Of a stretch of DNA of 64,000 bases, positions 23,610 to 31,992 are shown in pieces. Both the position numbers and the translations under genes were made by a program. The DNA lies in contig NZ_RARC01000036.1 of assembly GCF_003719305.1 (NCBI RefSeq), positions 1 through 64,000 on the forward strand. Direction: 5' to 3'. Position 1 is the stretch's first letter, and each line of letters starts with the position of its first letter. The DNA is from Mycolicibacterium stellerae (GTDB lineage: Bacteria > Actinomycetota > Actinomycetes > Mycobacteriales > Mycobacteriaceae). The notes under the pieces were generated by a model. The model worked only from the letters and a program-made list of their open reading frames with translations, ran no database searches and was not told the DNA's origin.

Positions 23610-23612
23610 GCC

Positions 23613-25028
23613 TTACCTCACTTCCAAACTCAACAGATCATCGACCGTCTCCCGGCGCAGGATCAGGCGGGCCTGCCCGTTGCGCACGGCCACCACAGCG
23701 GGGCGGCCGATCAGGTTGTAACGGCTCGACATGGAATAGCAGTACGCGCCGGTTGCCGCGACACCGAGCAGATCACCGGGCGCGATGTCATCGGAGACCC
23801 ACGCGTCGCGCACGACGATATCGCCGCTTTCACAATGCTTTCCGACGACACGGCCCAGCGTCGACGCGCCATCACTGGTTCGGGAGATCAGTCGCACGTC
23901 GTATTCGGCGCCGTAGAGCGACGTCCGGATGTTGTCGCTCATGCCGCCGTCCACGCTGACGTAGCGGCGGTGCGCGGACGGGCTGACGGCAACATCCTTC
24001 ACGGTGCCGACCCGGTACAGAGTGATGGTGCCGGGGCCCGCAATGGCCCGCCCCGGCTCGACAACCAGCCGCGGGGTGGGCAGGCCGACCGCCGCCGACT
24101 CGTTGTGCACGATCGCGCCGAGCTTGGCCGCGAGATCCTCGACCGGGGGCGGATCGTCCTGCGGCAGATACGAAATACCCAGTCCCCCACCGAGGTCGAC
24201 GGTCGAGATCTGTGCGGTCTTGTCGACGCCGAATTCAGCGACCACGTCGCGCAGCAGACCGATCACTCGATGAGCGGCGATCTCGAAGCCCGCGACGTCG
24301 AAGATCTGCGAGCCGATGTGGCTGTGCAGCCCGACCAGTCGTAGGTGGTCGGTCTCGAACACCCGGCGCACGGCGGTCATCGCGGCGCCGCTGGCCAGCG
24401 ACAAGCCGAACTTCTGGTCCTCGTGCGCGGTGGAGATGAACTCGTGCGTATGTGCCTCGACGCCGACGGTCACCCGCACCAGTACGTCCTGCACGACACC
24501 TGCCGCGGCGGCGATTTCGTCGAGGCGCTCGATCTCGATCATCGAATCCAACACGATGTGGCCAACCCCGGCCTTGACTGCCGCCGACAGCTCGTCCACG
24601 GACTTGTTGTTGCCGTGCAGGGCAATTCGGTCCGCAGGAAAGTCTGCATGCAGTGCGACGGCGAGTTCGCCACCACTGGCCACGTCCAGCGAAAGGCCTT
24701 CCTCGTTGACCCACCTGGCGATTTCGGTGCACAGAAAAGCCTTGGCCGCGTAGCGGACGTTCTCGCCGCCGCCGAATGCCGCGGAGATCTCGCGGCACCG
24801 CGACCGGAAGTCGTCCTCGTCGATGACGAAGACCGGCGTGCCGTACTCGTCGGCGATGTCGGTGACCTTGACTCCGGCGATCGACACAACGCCGTCGTCG
24901 CCCCGAACTGTGTTGCGTGGCCAGACATTCGGGGCGAGCATCAGCAGCTGGTCCGACGATTGCGGACGCGGCGGCGTGCCTGCGTGGTGGATCTCCTCGG
25001 CGTGCCGAGGGCCCGCGGGATGCGCCAT
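23613..25028 (-). CDS. lysA: Diaminopimelate decarboxylase
   Basis: A PLP enzyme of the alanine racemase/ornithine decarboxylase fold that makes lysine from meso-diaminopimelate. The PLP lysine lies in [10 protein letters not shown], followed by [25 protein letters not shown] and the catalytic Cys in GKHCESGD. I chose the ATG at 25028, which shares one base with the argS TAA stop. The frame is open for 24 more codons inside argS, but those codons look like overlap noise. Length is 471 residues. Confidence 0.95.
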   Translation of the reverse strand: MAHPAGPRHAEEIHHAGTPPRPQSSDQLLMLAPNVWPRNTVRGDDGVVSIAGVKVTDIADEYGTPVFVIDEDDFRSRCREISAAFGGGENVRYAAKAFLCTEIARWVNEEGLSLDVASGGELAVALHADFPADRIALHGNNKSVDELSAAVKAGVGHIVLDSMIEIERLDEIAAAAGVVQDVLVRVTVGVEAHTHEFISTAHEDQKFGLSLASGAAMTAVRRVFETDHLRLVGLHSHIGSQIFDVAGFEIAAHRVIGLLRDVVAEFGVDKTAQISTVDLGGGLGISYLPQDDPPPVEDLAAKLGAIVHNESAAVGLPTPRLVVEPGRAIAGPGTITLYRVGTVKDVAVSPSAHRRYVSVDGGMSDNIRTSLYGAEYDVRLISRTSDGASTLGRVVGKHCESGDIVVRDAWVSDDIAPGDLLGVAATGAYCYSMSSRYNLIGRPAVVAVRNGQARLILRRETVDDLLSLEVR

Positions 25029-26680
25029 TACATCCGCTCCGGTGCGGTGACGCCGAGGATTCCGAGGCCGTTCTCGATGACCTGGCGGGTGGCCTGGCAC
25101 AGCGCCAGCCGTGCGGTGTTGAGCTCGTTAGGCTCTTCGTCGCCCTGCGGCAGAATCCGGCAGGAGTCGTAGAACCGGTGGTAGTCGCCGGCTAGGTCTT
25201 CCAGGTAGCGCGACACCCGATGCGGCTCGCGCAGCGCGGCGGCGGTTTTCAGCACGCGCGGGAATTCGCCGATGTTTCGGATCAGCGTGCCCTCCTTCTC
25301 GTGCGTGAGCAGCTCGAGATGGGAGGTATTAGGAATGAGGCCGAGCTCGGCGGCGTTGCGCGCCAGTGCCGAAAGCCGCGCGTGCGCGTATTGCACGTAG
25401 TAGACCGGGTTTTCGCTGGACGCCGACGACCACAGCGCCAGGTCGATGTCGATCGGTGAGTCGACCGACGACCGGATCAGCGAATACCGGGCGGCGTCGA
25501 CGCCGATCGCCTCGACGAGGTCGTCGAGCGTGATCACCGTGCCTGTCCGCTTGCTCATCCGAACCGGCTGCCCGTCACGCACCAGGTTGACCATCTGCCC
25601 AATCAGCACCTCGACGGTGGCGGGGTCCTCGCCGAGAGATGAAGCGATTGCCTTGAGACGGGCGATGTAGCCGTGGTGGTCTGCGCCGAGCATGTAGATA
25701 CACAGGTCGGCCCCGCGCTCGCGCTTGTCAAGGTAGTAGGCGATGTCGGCGGCGACATACGCCGGTTTGCCGTCGCTCTTGATGACGACGCGGTCTTTGT
25801 CGTCGCCGAAGTCGGTGGTGCGCAACCAGGTTGCGCCGTCCTTCTCGTAGATTTTGCCGACGTCGCGGAGCCTGGTGATGGCCTGATCGACGCGGCCGCT
25901 GGTGTGCATCGAATCTTCGTGGGTGTACACGTCGAAGTCGGTGCCGAAGTCGTGCAGCGACTGCTTGATATGGGTGAACATGAGGTCGACGCCGATCGAG
26001 CGGAACGTCTCGCGCATTTCGTCATCGGGCTGGCTCAGCGCGCCGGGCTCCTTGGCAAGCACCTGGTCGGCGATGTCGCCGATGTAGTCGCCCGCGTACC
26101 CGTCGTCCGGAGTCGGTTCGCCCTTCGCCGCCGCGATGAGCGAGTTCGTGAACCGGTCGATCTGGGCGCCGTGGTCGTTGAAGTAGTACTCCCTGACCAC
26201 CTTGGCGCCTTGCGTTGCCAGCAGCCGCCCGAGCGCATCGCCGACGGCCGCCCAGCGGGTGCCGCCGATGTGGATAGGCCCGGTCGGGTTGGCGGAGACG
26301 AACTCGAGGTTGATGCTCTGGCCATCGAGCGCGTCGGAGTGTCCGTATGTCTTGCCCGCGTCGATGACGTTGTTGACGATGGCGCCCTGGGCGCTGGCGT
26401 CGATGCGAAGGTTGACGAAGCCGGGCCCGGCCACCTCGGCCGAGGCGATACCGTCGGCGTCGGTCAGCGCCGTCGCGAGCCATCCGGCCAGCTCACGCGG
26501 GTTTGCGCCGACCTTCTTGGCGAGCTGCAACGCGAGGTTGGTCGCGTAGTCGCCGTGCTCGGGGTTTCGTGGCCGCTCGACGGTGACCGTCGCGGGCAGC
26601 GCCGATGCATCCAGGTCGTGCTCGGCCAGCACCGCGGCGGCGACGGTCTTGAGCAGCTCGGCCAGGTCGGCAGGGGTCAC
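25028..26680 (-). CDS. argS: Arginyl-tRNA synthetase
   Basis: A class I synthetase of 550 residues that charges tRNA-Arg. The HIGH-type motif is PIHIGGTR in [12 protein letters not shown], the KMSKS-equivalent is RMSKRTGTV, and the C-terminal anticodon-binding helical domain is complete. It is the first gene of the argS-lysA-hom-thrC-thrB run. A tRNA-Arg gene lies 1.4 kb away on the other strand, as in M. tuberculosis. Confidence 0.97.
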   Translation of the reverse strand: MTPADLAELLKTVAAAVLAEHDLDASALPATVTVERPRNPEHGDYATNLALQLAKKVGANPRELAGWLATALTDADGIASAEVAGPGFVNLRIDASAQGAIVNNVIDAGKTYGHSDALDGQSINLEFVSANPTGPIHIGGTRWAAVGDALGRLLATQGAKVVREYYFNDHGAQIDRFTNSLIAAAKGEPTPDDGYAGDYIGDIADQVLAKEPGALSQPDDEMRETFRSIGVDLMFTHIKQSLHDFGTDFDVYTHEDSMHTSGRVDQAITRLRDVGKIYEKDGATWLRTTDFGDDKDRVVIKSDGKPAYVAADIAYYLDKRERGADLCIYMLGADHHGYIARLKAIASSLGEDPATVEVLIGQMVNLVRDGQPVRMSKRTGTVITLDDLVEAIGVDAARYSLIRSSVDSPIDIDLALWSSASSENPVYYVQYAHARLSALARNAAELGLIPNTSHLELLTHEKEGTLIRNIGEFPRVLKTAAALREPHRVSRYLEDLAGDYHRFYDSCRILPQGDEEPNELNTARLALCQATRQVIENGLGILGVTAPERM

Positions 26681-26743
26681 GAGGGTCCATCCTATGGTCT
26701 GGGGTGGTCAGGCCCCGAATCGTTAAACCCTGGTTGCCGTCAG

Positions 26744-27919
26744 TCAGCGGCTCTGCGCTCTGATCCCGGTGATCACCACGAAAATGAGGACGACCGCCAG
26801 TGTGACGGCCGTGACCATCGGAGGAAGGCCGCCCGCGAAGCCGATCCCCGCGACGACAGGGATGGCGAGCGTCGGCCACGGCCATGCGGCCGACCACCGA
26901 CGAGCCGTACCAGCCATGACGAGGGCCACGCCGATCAAGAACACCGCGGTGCCGCCACACAAGATCAGGCGGCCGGCGGCCGACAACCCGTCCCCGGGAT
27001 GAAGAATGAACTGCTCGACCCCGATACCGACGGCAGTCAAACCCATGACGACCGGCAGGTGGCCGTAGACGAATCGGTCGTGGCTCGAATTGGACTGACT
27101 GTCCTCGTCGATCAGTCGCTGGTTGGCTGCGGCAGCTCCAAGTTCGAAGTAGCTCCACCACAAGGCGGCCGTGACGACGAAGACGACGACGGCCATCACG
27201 AAGGACATCAGCCGCCAATCGGTGTCATGCAGGCTGACCACCGTCGATGCGATCGATTCGCCGAGCACCAAGATGGCGAACAGGCCGAACCGTTCAGGCA
27301 GGTGCTCCTCGTGCAGGGGGATGCTGCCACCGAATCGGGTCGCGAGCAGCGGGGCAAACGCCTCGCACAGCACACCCAAGGCCCACAACACATACATCGG
27401 CGGCCCGGAGAACAGAAGCGACATCGACCACAAGCCCGCCCCGGCCACCGCGCCGGCAAGGTAGAACCTCATGGTCGGCCGGGCGTCGGGCACATGGCGA
27501 TAGGCCCGGGCGTACAACACGAGCAGCACCACACGGGTCGCGACGTAGGCGGCAACGAAATACGCTGCGTCCCCGGCGGTGGCCCGGCTTGCCGCGGCCG
27601 CCATCACCACGATCGCGAAGGTCAGGCCGAGCTTGGCCAGTTTGTAGGGCACGTCGTTGGTGTCGAAGCGGTTGGCGTACAACGTCGTCGTCACCCACGA
27701 CCACCAGGTGACCGTGAACAGGGCGCTGAACACCAGGAGTCCGTGCCACGTCAGATCTTTTGCGAACGCCGTGCTCAGCTCACCGACGACCAGCACGTAG
27801 GCCAGGTCGAAGAACAGCTCCAACCGCGTTGCCGTCCGATCCTCATCGGTACGCAAGCGCGGCGGCTCGATGAGCCGAGGCGGCTCGGGCCGTTCCTCTG
27901 TGTCGGTCACATGCTCCAC
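26744..27919 (-). CDS. Low temperature requirement A (LtrA) family membrane protein
   Basis: The 391-residue protein matches the LtrA family: RLELFFDLAYVLVVGELS in the first membrane segment, TVTWWSWVTTTLYANRFDTND, and HLPERFGLFAILVLGESI. About ten to eleven hydrophobic segments fill the rest. Function in actinobacteria is unknown; the name comes from a Listeria cold-growth mutant. It stands alone between argS and tRNA-Arg. Confidence 0.87.
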   Translation of the reverse strand: MEHVTDTEERPEPPRLIEPPRLRTDEDRTATRLELFFDLAYVLVVGELSTAFAKDLTWHGLLVFSALFTVTWWSWVTTTLYANRFDTNDVPYKLAKLGLTFAIVVMAAAASRATAGDAAYFVAAYVATRVVLLVLYARAYRHVPDARPTMRFYLAGAVAGAGLWSMSLLFSGPPMYVLWALGVLCEAFAPLLATRFGGSIPLHEEHLPERFGLFAILVLGESIASTVVSLHDTDWRLMSFVMAVVVFVVTAALWWSYFELGAAAANQRLIDEDSQSNSSHDRFVYGHLPVVMGLTAVGIGVEQFILHPGDGLSAAGRLILCGGTAVFLIGVALVMAGTARRWSAAWPWPTLAIPVVAGIGFAGGLPPMVTAVTLAVVLIFVVITGIRAQSR

Positions 27920-28005
27920 CCCTCGGGCGACCCAGAGGCGTTCTCGCCGGTTCAGCCGCAGTCAGCAGATACCCGGGCGGGGCACGGTTATGCACGTCCC
28001 GTTCA

Positions 28006-28034
28006 TTCGAAGCGTCAGCGCGATGGGTTAGGCT
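28006..28034 (+). promoter_or_regulatory. tRNA-Arg promoter (TTCGAA-17-TAGGCT)
   Basis: TTCGAA at 28006-28011 and TAGGCT at 28029-28034 are spaced by 17 bp and end 33 bp before the mature tRNA 5' end. The -10 agrees with the mycobacterial TANNNT pattern; the -35 is a partial match. Confidence 0.5.
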
Positions 28035-28067
28035 GTCGAAGCCCGAACGGCGCAGATTGTCATCAGC

Positions 28068-28140
28068 GCCCCCGTAGCTCAGGGGATAGAGCGTCTGCCT
28101 CCGGAGCAGAAGGCCGCAGGTTCGAATCCTGCCGGGGGCA
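28068..28140 (+). tRNA. argV: tRNA-Arg, anticodon CCG (decodes CGG)
   Basis: A complete cloverleaf of 73 nt. The acceptor stem is GCCCCCG (28068-28074) with CGGGGGC (28133-28139) and discriminator A at 28140. The anticodon stem TCTGC/GCAGA (28094-28098 and 28106-28110) encloses loop CTCCGGA with anticodon CCG at 28101-28103. The T loop is TTCGAAT. CCA is encoded in the genome at 28141-28143. M. tuberculosis also has a CCG tRNA-Arg near argS. Confidence 0.97.
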
Positions 28141-28143
28141 CCA

Positions 28144-28482
28144 GCATTCCCAGGTACTTGCCGCAATCGCGGCTACGTACCTCATCTACCCGCGCGGCGT
28201 GCACGAATTCTGTTCTCCTGGGTTCCGATCGGCGGACTCCAGTCGATTTCGGCCCGCAACTCATCGGCTGCGCCACGGACGACATCAAGAAGGCGCTGCG
28301 GTGTTCGCCGACACCCATGCCCGCGTCGGCATCCTGCCCTGGTCGCCGAACAGGGCATCGCAGATGGCAGACACGCGACCCGTCCCCCGATTGTGCGGGG
28401 TCATACGGGACGAGCCGGGCGGGTGGATGCATCCGCACAGTGACGCACGGCATTTTTGGGCGAACCAGCGGCCGTCCCACGA
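28144..28482. other. Gap after tRNA-Arg, no gene recognised
   Basis: About 340 bp between the tRNA 3' end and the LLM oxidoreductase gene. Open frames exist on both strands (plus 28158-28547, minus 28079-28486) but their products are composition-driven and match no family I know. They may be decayed coding DNA. No copy of the tRNA 3' end that would mark an integrated element is visible here or elsewhere in the window. Confidence 0.5.
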
Positions 28483-29448
28483 TCACGAAGCTACGGCCCG
28501 TTCGTGAATCTCCTCTGCCGTGTCGAGCATCTGGCGAGTGCTGGTGAACCAGTCCTGCAGATTCAGATCCACGATGAGCTCGTCTGCGCCAGCCTCTGCA
28601 ACCGTTCGGACGTCGTCCATGATCTGGTCGAGAGTGCCGACGAACGCCGATCGGTCCGGTCCCGCCGGACGGTCAGTGAAGGTGACGTTTCCCACCACAA
28701 CCATCTCCATCCGGCTCGTGTCCCGGCCATACTCAGCGGCCATCTCTCTGATGCGGTCCCAGTTTGCGCGCAGTTCTGAGGCTCCAGCTTTCCCAGGTTT
28801 GCTGAGGACCGGCAGCCAGCCGTCCGCGCGTTTGGCAATGCGCTGCAGGGACTTGGAAGTGGTGCTGCCACCGCCGGCCAGCAACACGGGGATCTTCGAA
28901 ACGGGCTTCGGCAGGACCGAGGCATTGTCGATGACTACGCGAGGGCTGCGGAAAGTCACCGGGTCCGGGCCCCACACGGCGTCGAAGACGTCCAGCGTCT
29001 CGTCGAGGAAGCGACCGCGATCCGCTCGGTTGGCGCCGGCGGCCTGGAATTCATCGGTGGACCAGCCGGTGCCCATACCTGCGATCACGCGGCCGCCGCT
29101 GATCTGATCCACCGTGGCCAGCGCCTTCGCCAGCTGGACGGGTGTGTGCAGCGCAGCGACCAGGAGGGCAACACCGAGGCGCACCTCTTCGGTCGCCACC
29201 GCCGCTGCGGTGAGGACTGCCAGGGGGTCGGCGGCCTGCCGCGAGTGTTCCGGCCACGGCACGTTGGGCAGTTCGACATATGGTTCGACGGGCATCTCCG
29301 GGAAGAGCAGTCGTTCATACGTCCACAAACTGGCGTATCCGGCCGCTTCGGCCGTTCTGGCTGCCTCGACCAAGTCGTGTTGTAGGTCCACTCCCAATCT
29401 CTGGGGCAGGCGAAGTCCGAGCTTCATTGGTGTCGGTCCTGTACTCAT
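28483..29448 (-). CDS. LLM class flavin/F420-dependent oxidoreductase
   Basis: A luciferase-like TIM-barrel protein of 321 residues. It starts KLGLRLPQRLG after a short lead, has TAAAVATEEVRLGVALLVAALHTPVQLAKALATVD and the glycine-rich GGRVIAGMGTGWSTDEF typical of F420-using members. Substrate is unknown. The ATG at 29448 overlaps the SDR stop by 4 bp (29445-29448), so the two are coupled. Further in-frame sequence upstream is overlap with the SDR gene. The pair is divergent from a LysR regulator. Confidence 0.85.
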   Translation of the reverse strand: MSTGPTPMKLGLRLPQRLGVDLQHDLVEAARTAEAAGYASLWTYERLLFPEMPVEPYVELPNVPWPEHSRQAADPLAVLTAAAVATEEVRLGVALLVAALHTPVQLAKALATVDQISGGRVIAGMGTGWSTDEFQAAGANRADRGRFLDETLDVFDAVWGPDPVTFRSPRVVIDNASVLPKPVSKIPVLLAGGGSTTSKSLQRIAKRADGWLPVLSKPGKAGASELRANWDRIREMAAEYGRDTSRMEMVVVGNVTFTDRPAGPDRSAFVGTLDQIMDDVRTVAEAGADELIVDLNLQDWFTSTRQMLDTAEEIHERAVAS

Positions 29449-30155
29449 GCGGCGATGCTCCCGCCGCCGTCGACCCGAATGACCTGGCCGGTGATGTATC
29501 CGGCGTCCTCGTCGAGCATTGCGTGGATGGCATGGGCGATCTCGCGCGGTGACCCGACGCGATGCAGTGGGATGCTCTCCAGCAAGCTCGCTTCGCGCTC
29601 CGATCCGATCGGGCTGCGCTCGCGGTACAGCTCTGTCTCGGTAGGCCCCGGCGCAACGGCGTTCACCGTGATACCGGTCGCGGCCAACTCCTTGGCCCAG
29701 ATCCGGGTGCAGGCTTCCAGCGCCGCCTTCGCCGCCGCATACGGCGTGCGTTCGGGCGTCCCAAGCGTGGTCAGACTGGTGACATTGACTATGCGGCCCC
29801 ATCCCGCGGACAGCATTCCGGGCAGCGCCGCCTGCGTGACCTGAATGGCGACACGCACGTTGAGGTCGTAGGTGTCGAACAGGTGATCCAAGTCAATCGA
29901 GCCGATGCGGCCCATCCGCACGAAGCCGACGTTGTTCACCACGGCGTCGATCGACCCTTCCGCAAGGACCGCGTCCAACGCCTTGGCAGTTGCCGCACGA
30001 TCGGCGAGATCGACCTCGTGAAACTCGCCGGGAAAGGTGGCCGGTCGCGTGCGCGCCAAGCCAACCGGGATGTTGCCCGCTTGTGCCACCCGGTCGCCGA
30101 CGGCACGGCCGATGCCTTTCGATGCGCCGGTGATCAGCACTCGTCGTGGTGACAT
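29445..30155 (-). CDS. Short-chain dehydrogenase/reductase, FabG-like
   Basis: A classical SDR of 236 residues. Cofactor motif TGASKGIG lies at 9-16, NNVG at 74-77, catalytic Ser127, and the Tyr139-x-x-x-Lys143 pair (YAAAK). The C-terminus GYITGQVIRVDGGGSIAA is normal. An Arg after the first strand suggests NADP(H). It is the first gene of a two-gene unit with the LLM oxidoreductase and is read away from the lysR gene. Confidence 0.92.
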   Translation of the reverse strand: MSPRRVLITGASKGIGRAVGDRVAQAGNIPVGLARTRPATFPGEFHEVDLADRAATAKALDAVLAEGSIDAVVNNVGFVRMGRIGSIDLDHLFDTYDLNVRVAIQVTQAALPGMLSAGWGRIVNVTSLTTLGTPERTPYAAAKAALEACTRIWAKELAATGITVNAVAPGPTETELYRERSPIGSEREASLLESIPLHRVGSPREIAHAIHAMLDEDAGYITGQVIRVDGGGSIAA

Positions 30156-30212
30156 GGTGTCCTCCTCGTTAACGTCTTGCTGATCACTTCAACGTTCTGG
30201 CGGGACTAAAAC

Positions 30213-30240
30213 GCATACCGACGCCGCTATGCCGGTATGC
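30213..30240. promoter_or_regulatory. LysR-type operator, 8-bp perfect inverted repeat
   Basis: GCATACCG at 30213-30220 and CGGTATGC at 30233-30240 are perfect inverse complements with a 12-bp spacer, containing the ATAC...GTAT halves typical of LysR-type recognition sites. The site lies 25 bp before the lysR start and 58 bp before the divergent SDR start, the expected place for autoregulation and control of the SDR-LLM pair. Confidence 0.65.
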
Positions 30241-30265
30241 CGTTCATTGCATGTCAGGAGTGCCG

Positions 30266-31141
30266 ATGCCGACGTTGCTGCAGCTGAAGTCTTTGTTGGC
30301 CGTCGTCGACGAGGGTGGTTTCACCGCAGCCAGCCACCGACTCGGGATGTCTCAACCGGCCATCAGCCGCGCCGTGGCGACCCTCGAGAAGGAACTGGGT
30401 TCACCGCTGCTGGTACGCGGTAACCGAGGCCTCGCGCTCACCGACGCCGGGTCGTCGGCGCTTCCCCACGCGCGAGAAGTATTGCGCCACTTGACACTGC
30501 TGCGCACTGAGGTCGCGACACTCGCCGGCGAGGTCACGGGAACACTCAGCCTGGCCAGCCTGCCGAGTGTCACTGGAACCCTGATCGCCCCGCAGTTGCA
30601 AGCCTTTGCCGCCCGCTATCCGGCGGTCACCATCCGGTTGCTCGAGGGCAGCGAGCAGGAGGTGCGGGACTGGCTGGATCAGGGCGCGGCCGAGGCAGGC
30701 GTGGTCAGCCTGCCGATCAAAGGCCTGGACTCAGCGGTGATCGGCGACCAGGACATGGTGGCAGTGCTGCCCGCGGACAACCGGCTGGCCGGCTGGGATG
30801 AGGTCGACTACGTCGAGTTGGCCAAGGAGCCGTTCATCCGGTCGACCGGCGGTTGCGCCGAAGTGTTCATGCCGATGGCGCGGCGGGTCGGGGTGGACTT
30901 CGACGTGGCCTTCGAGGCCCGTGAGATGTCGGCAGTCCTCGAGATTGTTCGGGGCGGCCTCGGCGTCAGCATCCTGCCCAGCGCCGGACTGCCCGCGCTG
31001 CCCGACGGGGTGGTGATTCGGCCGCTGGTACCCAGAACCATTCGCCAACTCGGCGTGGCGGTCTCGGCGAGCGCGGCGGCGCCCGCACGGGCGTTCCTGG
31101 AACAGATCGCCGCTCTCGCAGTAAAGCCCCAGAGCCCCTGA
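30266..31141 (+). CDS. LysR family transcriptional regulator
   Basis: A 291-residue LTTR. The winged HTH is at about residues 5-60 (LLAVVDEGGFTAASHRLGMSQPAISRAVATLEKELGS), and the effector domain follows with GGLGVSILPSAGLPAL. I chose the ATG at 30266, which has GGAG five bases upstream; an ATG at 30251 is also in frame. It is divergent from the SDR-LLM pair and probably activates it. Its 3' end abuts a hydrolase pseudogene read on the other strand. Confidence 0.92.
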   Translation: MPTLLQLKSLLAVVDEGGFTAASHRLGMSQPAISRAVATLEKELGSPLLVRGNRGLALTDAGSSALPHAREVLRHLTLLRTEVATLAGEVTGTLSLASLPSVTGTLIAPQLQAFAARYPAVTIRLLEGSEQEVRDWLDQGAAEAGVVSLPIKGLDSAVIGDQDMVAVLPADNRLAGWDEVDYVELAKEPFIRSTGGCAEVFMPMARRVGVDFDVAFEAREMSAVLEIVRGGLGVSILPSAGLPALPDGVVIRPLVPRTIRQLGVAVSASAAAPARAFLEQIAALAVKPQSP

Positions 31142-31142
31142 C

Positions 31143-31532
31143 CGGCCTGTCGCAGGATCGAACCGATGTATTTAATCAACTGTGTGCGGGCGGCTCGGCC
31201 CTCTGGCACCGGCGATAGCGGGTAGACGTGTACCGCGCCGGCTTCCTCGTGATAGCGCAGTCGCCGGACCGGCAGTAGGTCGCGAAGCCGACGACAGTCT
31301 GCGACCGTGATGTCCCGGTCACCTACGTACAAGTCGATGGTTGGAAAGTTGGAAAGTCGTCGAACGCGGCATGGATCGGACTGACCTGGAAATCCTCGAG
31401 TGGCACCGAGCCTGCCCATGACTGCCCGCAGATCCGCATCCCAACTCGGGTCAGCCAAGGGTCGGAAGGTTCTATGACGTCTATTTCGGGGTTACTGAGC
31501 GTGACGTCGTGCAGCCTCGTGAACGCAAACAT
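31143..31532 (-). pseudogene. Alpha/beta hydrolase (fold-3 lipase/esterase) C-terminal remnant, frameshifted
   Basis: Two adjacent minus-strand frames together give the C-terminal third of a Lip-type esterase. Frame one (31532-31323) reads SNPEIDVIEPSDPWL ... PLEDFQVSPIHAAFDDFPT. Frame two (from about 31344 down) continues IDLYVGDRDITVADCRRL ... YHEEAGAVHVYPL with the catalytic-His region. The switch falls exactly on an 8-bp tandem duplication (GTTGGAAA twice, 31340-31355); removing one copy restores one continuous frame. The nucleophile GxSxG part and the start are missing, so it is doubly broken. Confidence 0.85.
31340..31355. repeat. 8-bp tandem duplication causing a frameshift
   Basis: GTTGGAAA occurs at 31340-31347 and again at 31348-31355. 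On the minus strand the single-copy version reads FDDFPTIDLYVG, the expected hydrolase sequence. The duplicated version shifts to FDDFPTFQPSTCT and stops. Confidence 0.93.
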
Positions 31533-31547
31533 TCACAATCCGGCTGA

Positions 31548-31751
31548 TTGTCTAGCGCCACCATGGATCGTCGCCCAACAAAACCCGTTGCCCCCGCCTT
31601 ACTGCGGGCAGAAGAGGTCGCCGGGGCGGTTGCGTGGCTCGTGTGCGACACGCAGACGTTCATTACGGGAACCTCGGGGTTGCTCGACGCGGGATTTTGC
31701 TGCAGAACTAGCCGCGCCCGCCGAAGAAGACACGGGCGCCGGTGTGGTTGA
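31548..31751 (+). pseudogene. C-terminal remnant of a short-chain dehydrogenase
   Basis: From about 31584 to 31700 the plus frame reads RAEEVAGAVAWLVCDTQTFI followed by TGTSGLLDAGF, the recognisable end of an SDR (the usual form is EDVAxAVxFLASDxAxxITGxxLxVDAGF). No Rossmann fold or catalytic Tyr/Lys lies upstream. The frame begins with a TTG and runs past the family end into Arg-rich noise. It faces the hydrolase remnant. Confidence 0.7.
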
Positions 31752-31947
31752 GCCCCGAGCCTGCAGGTGACATATGTCACCCAGCCCCACACCCGCGCGC
31801 GAACTCTGCCCGAATCGCCCGACTTCACCGAAAAGTATTGGACTGCCGCCGATTTGAGAATGCGAACTTCGACTCGGTGAGCAGATTCACACCCCCTCAC
31901 AGCAACTCTTCAGGAATATATAGGTTCCCTATGGTATTTCTTCTGAT

Positions 31948-31961
31948 AGGGCGATCGCCCT
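31948..31961. promoter_or_regulatory. 14-bp perfect palindrome upstream of car
   Basis: AGGGCGATCGCCCT is self-complementary and ends 31 bp before the car start codon, after an A+T-rich stretch with TATGGT at about 31930 that could be a -10. It could be an operator or a leader hairpin. The regulator is unknown. The ribosome binding site AAGGAGAA follows at about 31979. Confidence 0.5.
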
Positions 31962-31992
31962 GCTCAGAACGCTTGTTGAAGGAGAAGTTGAG

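Noticed and set aside
28068-28143. tRNA-Arg as attachment site of an integrated element
   Set aside because: No second copy of the tRNA 3' end, no integrase, and no phage or plasmid genes are visible in the window.
25673-28507. Plus-strand open frame of 944 codons across argS and ltrA
   Set aside because: It is antisense to two clear genes and to the tRNA region; the length is a product of high G+C, not coding.
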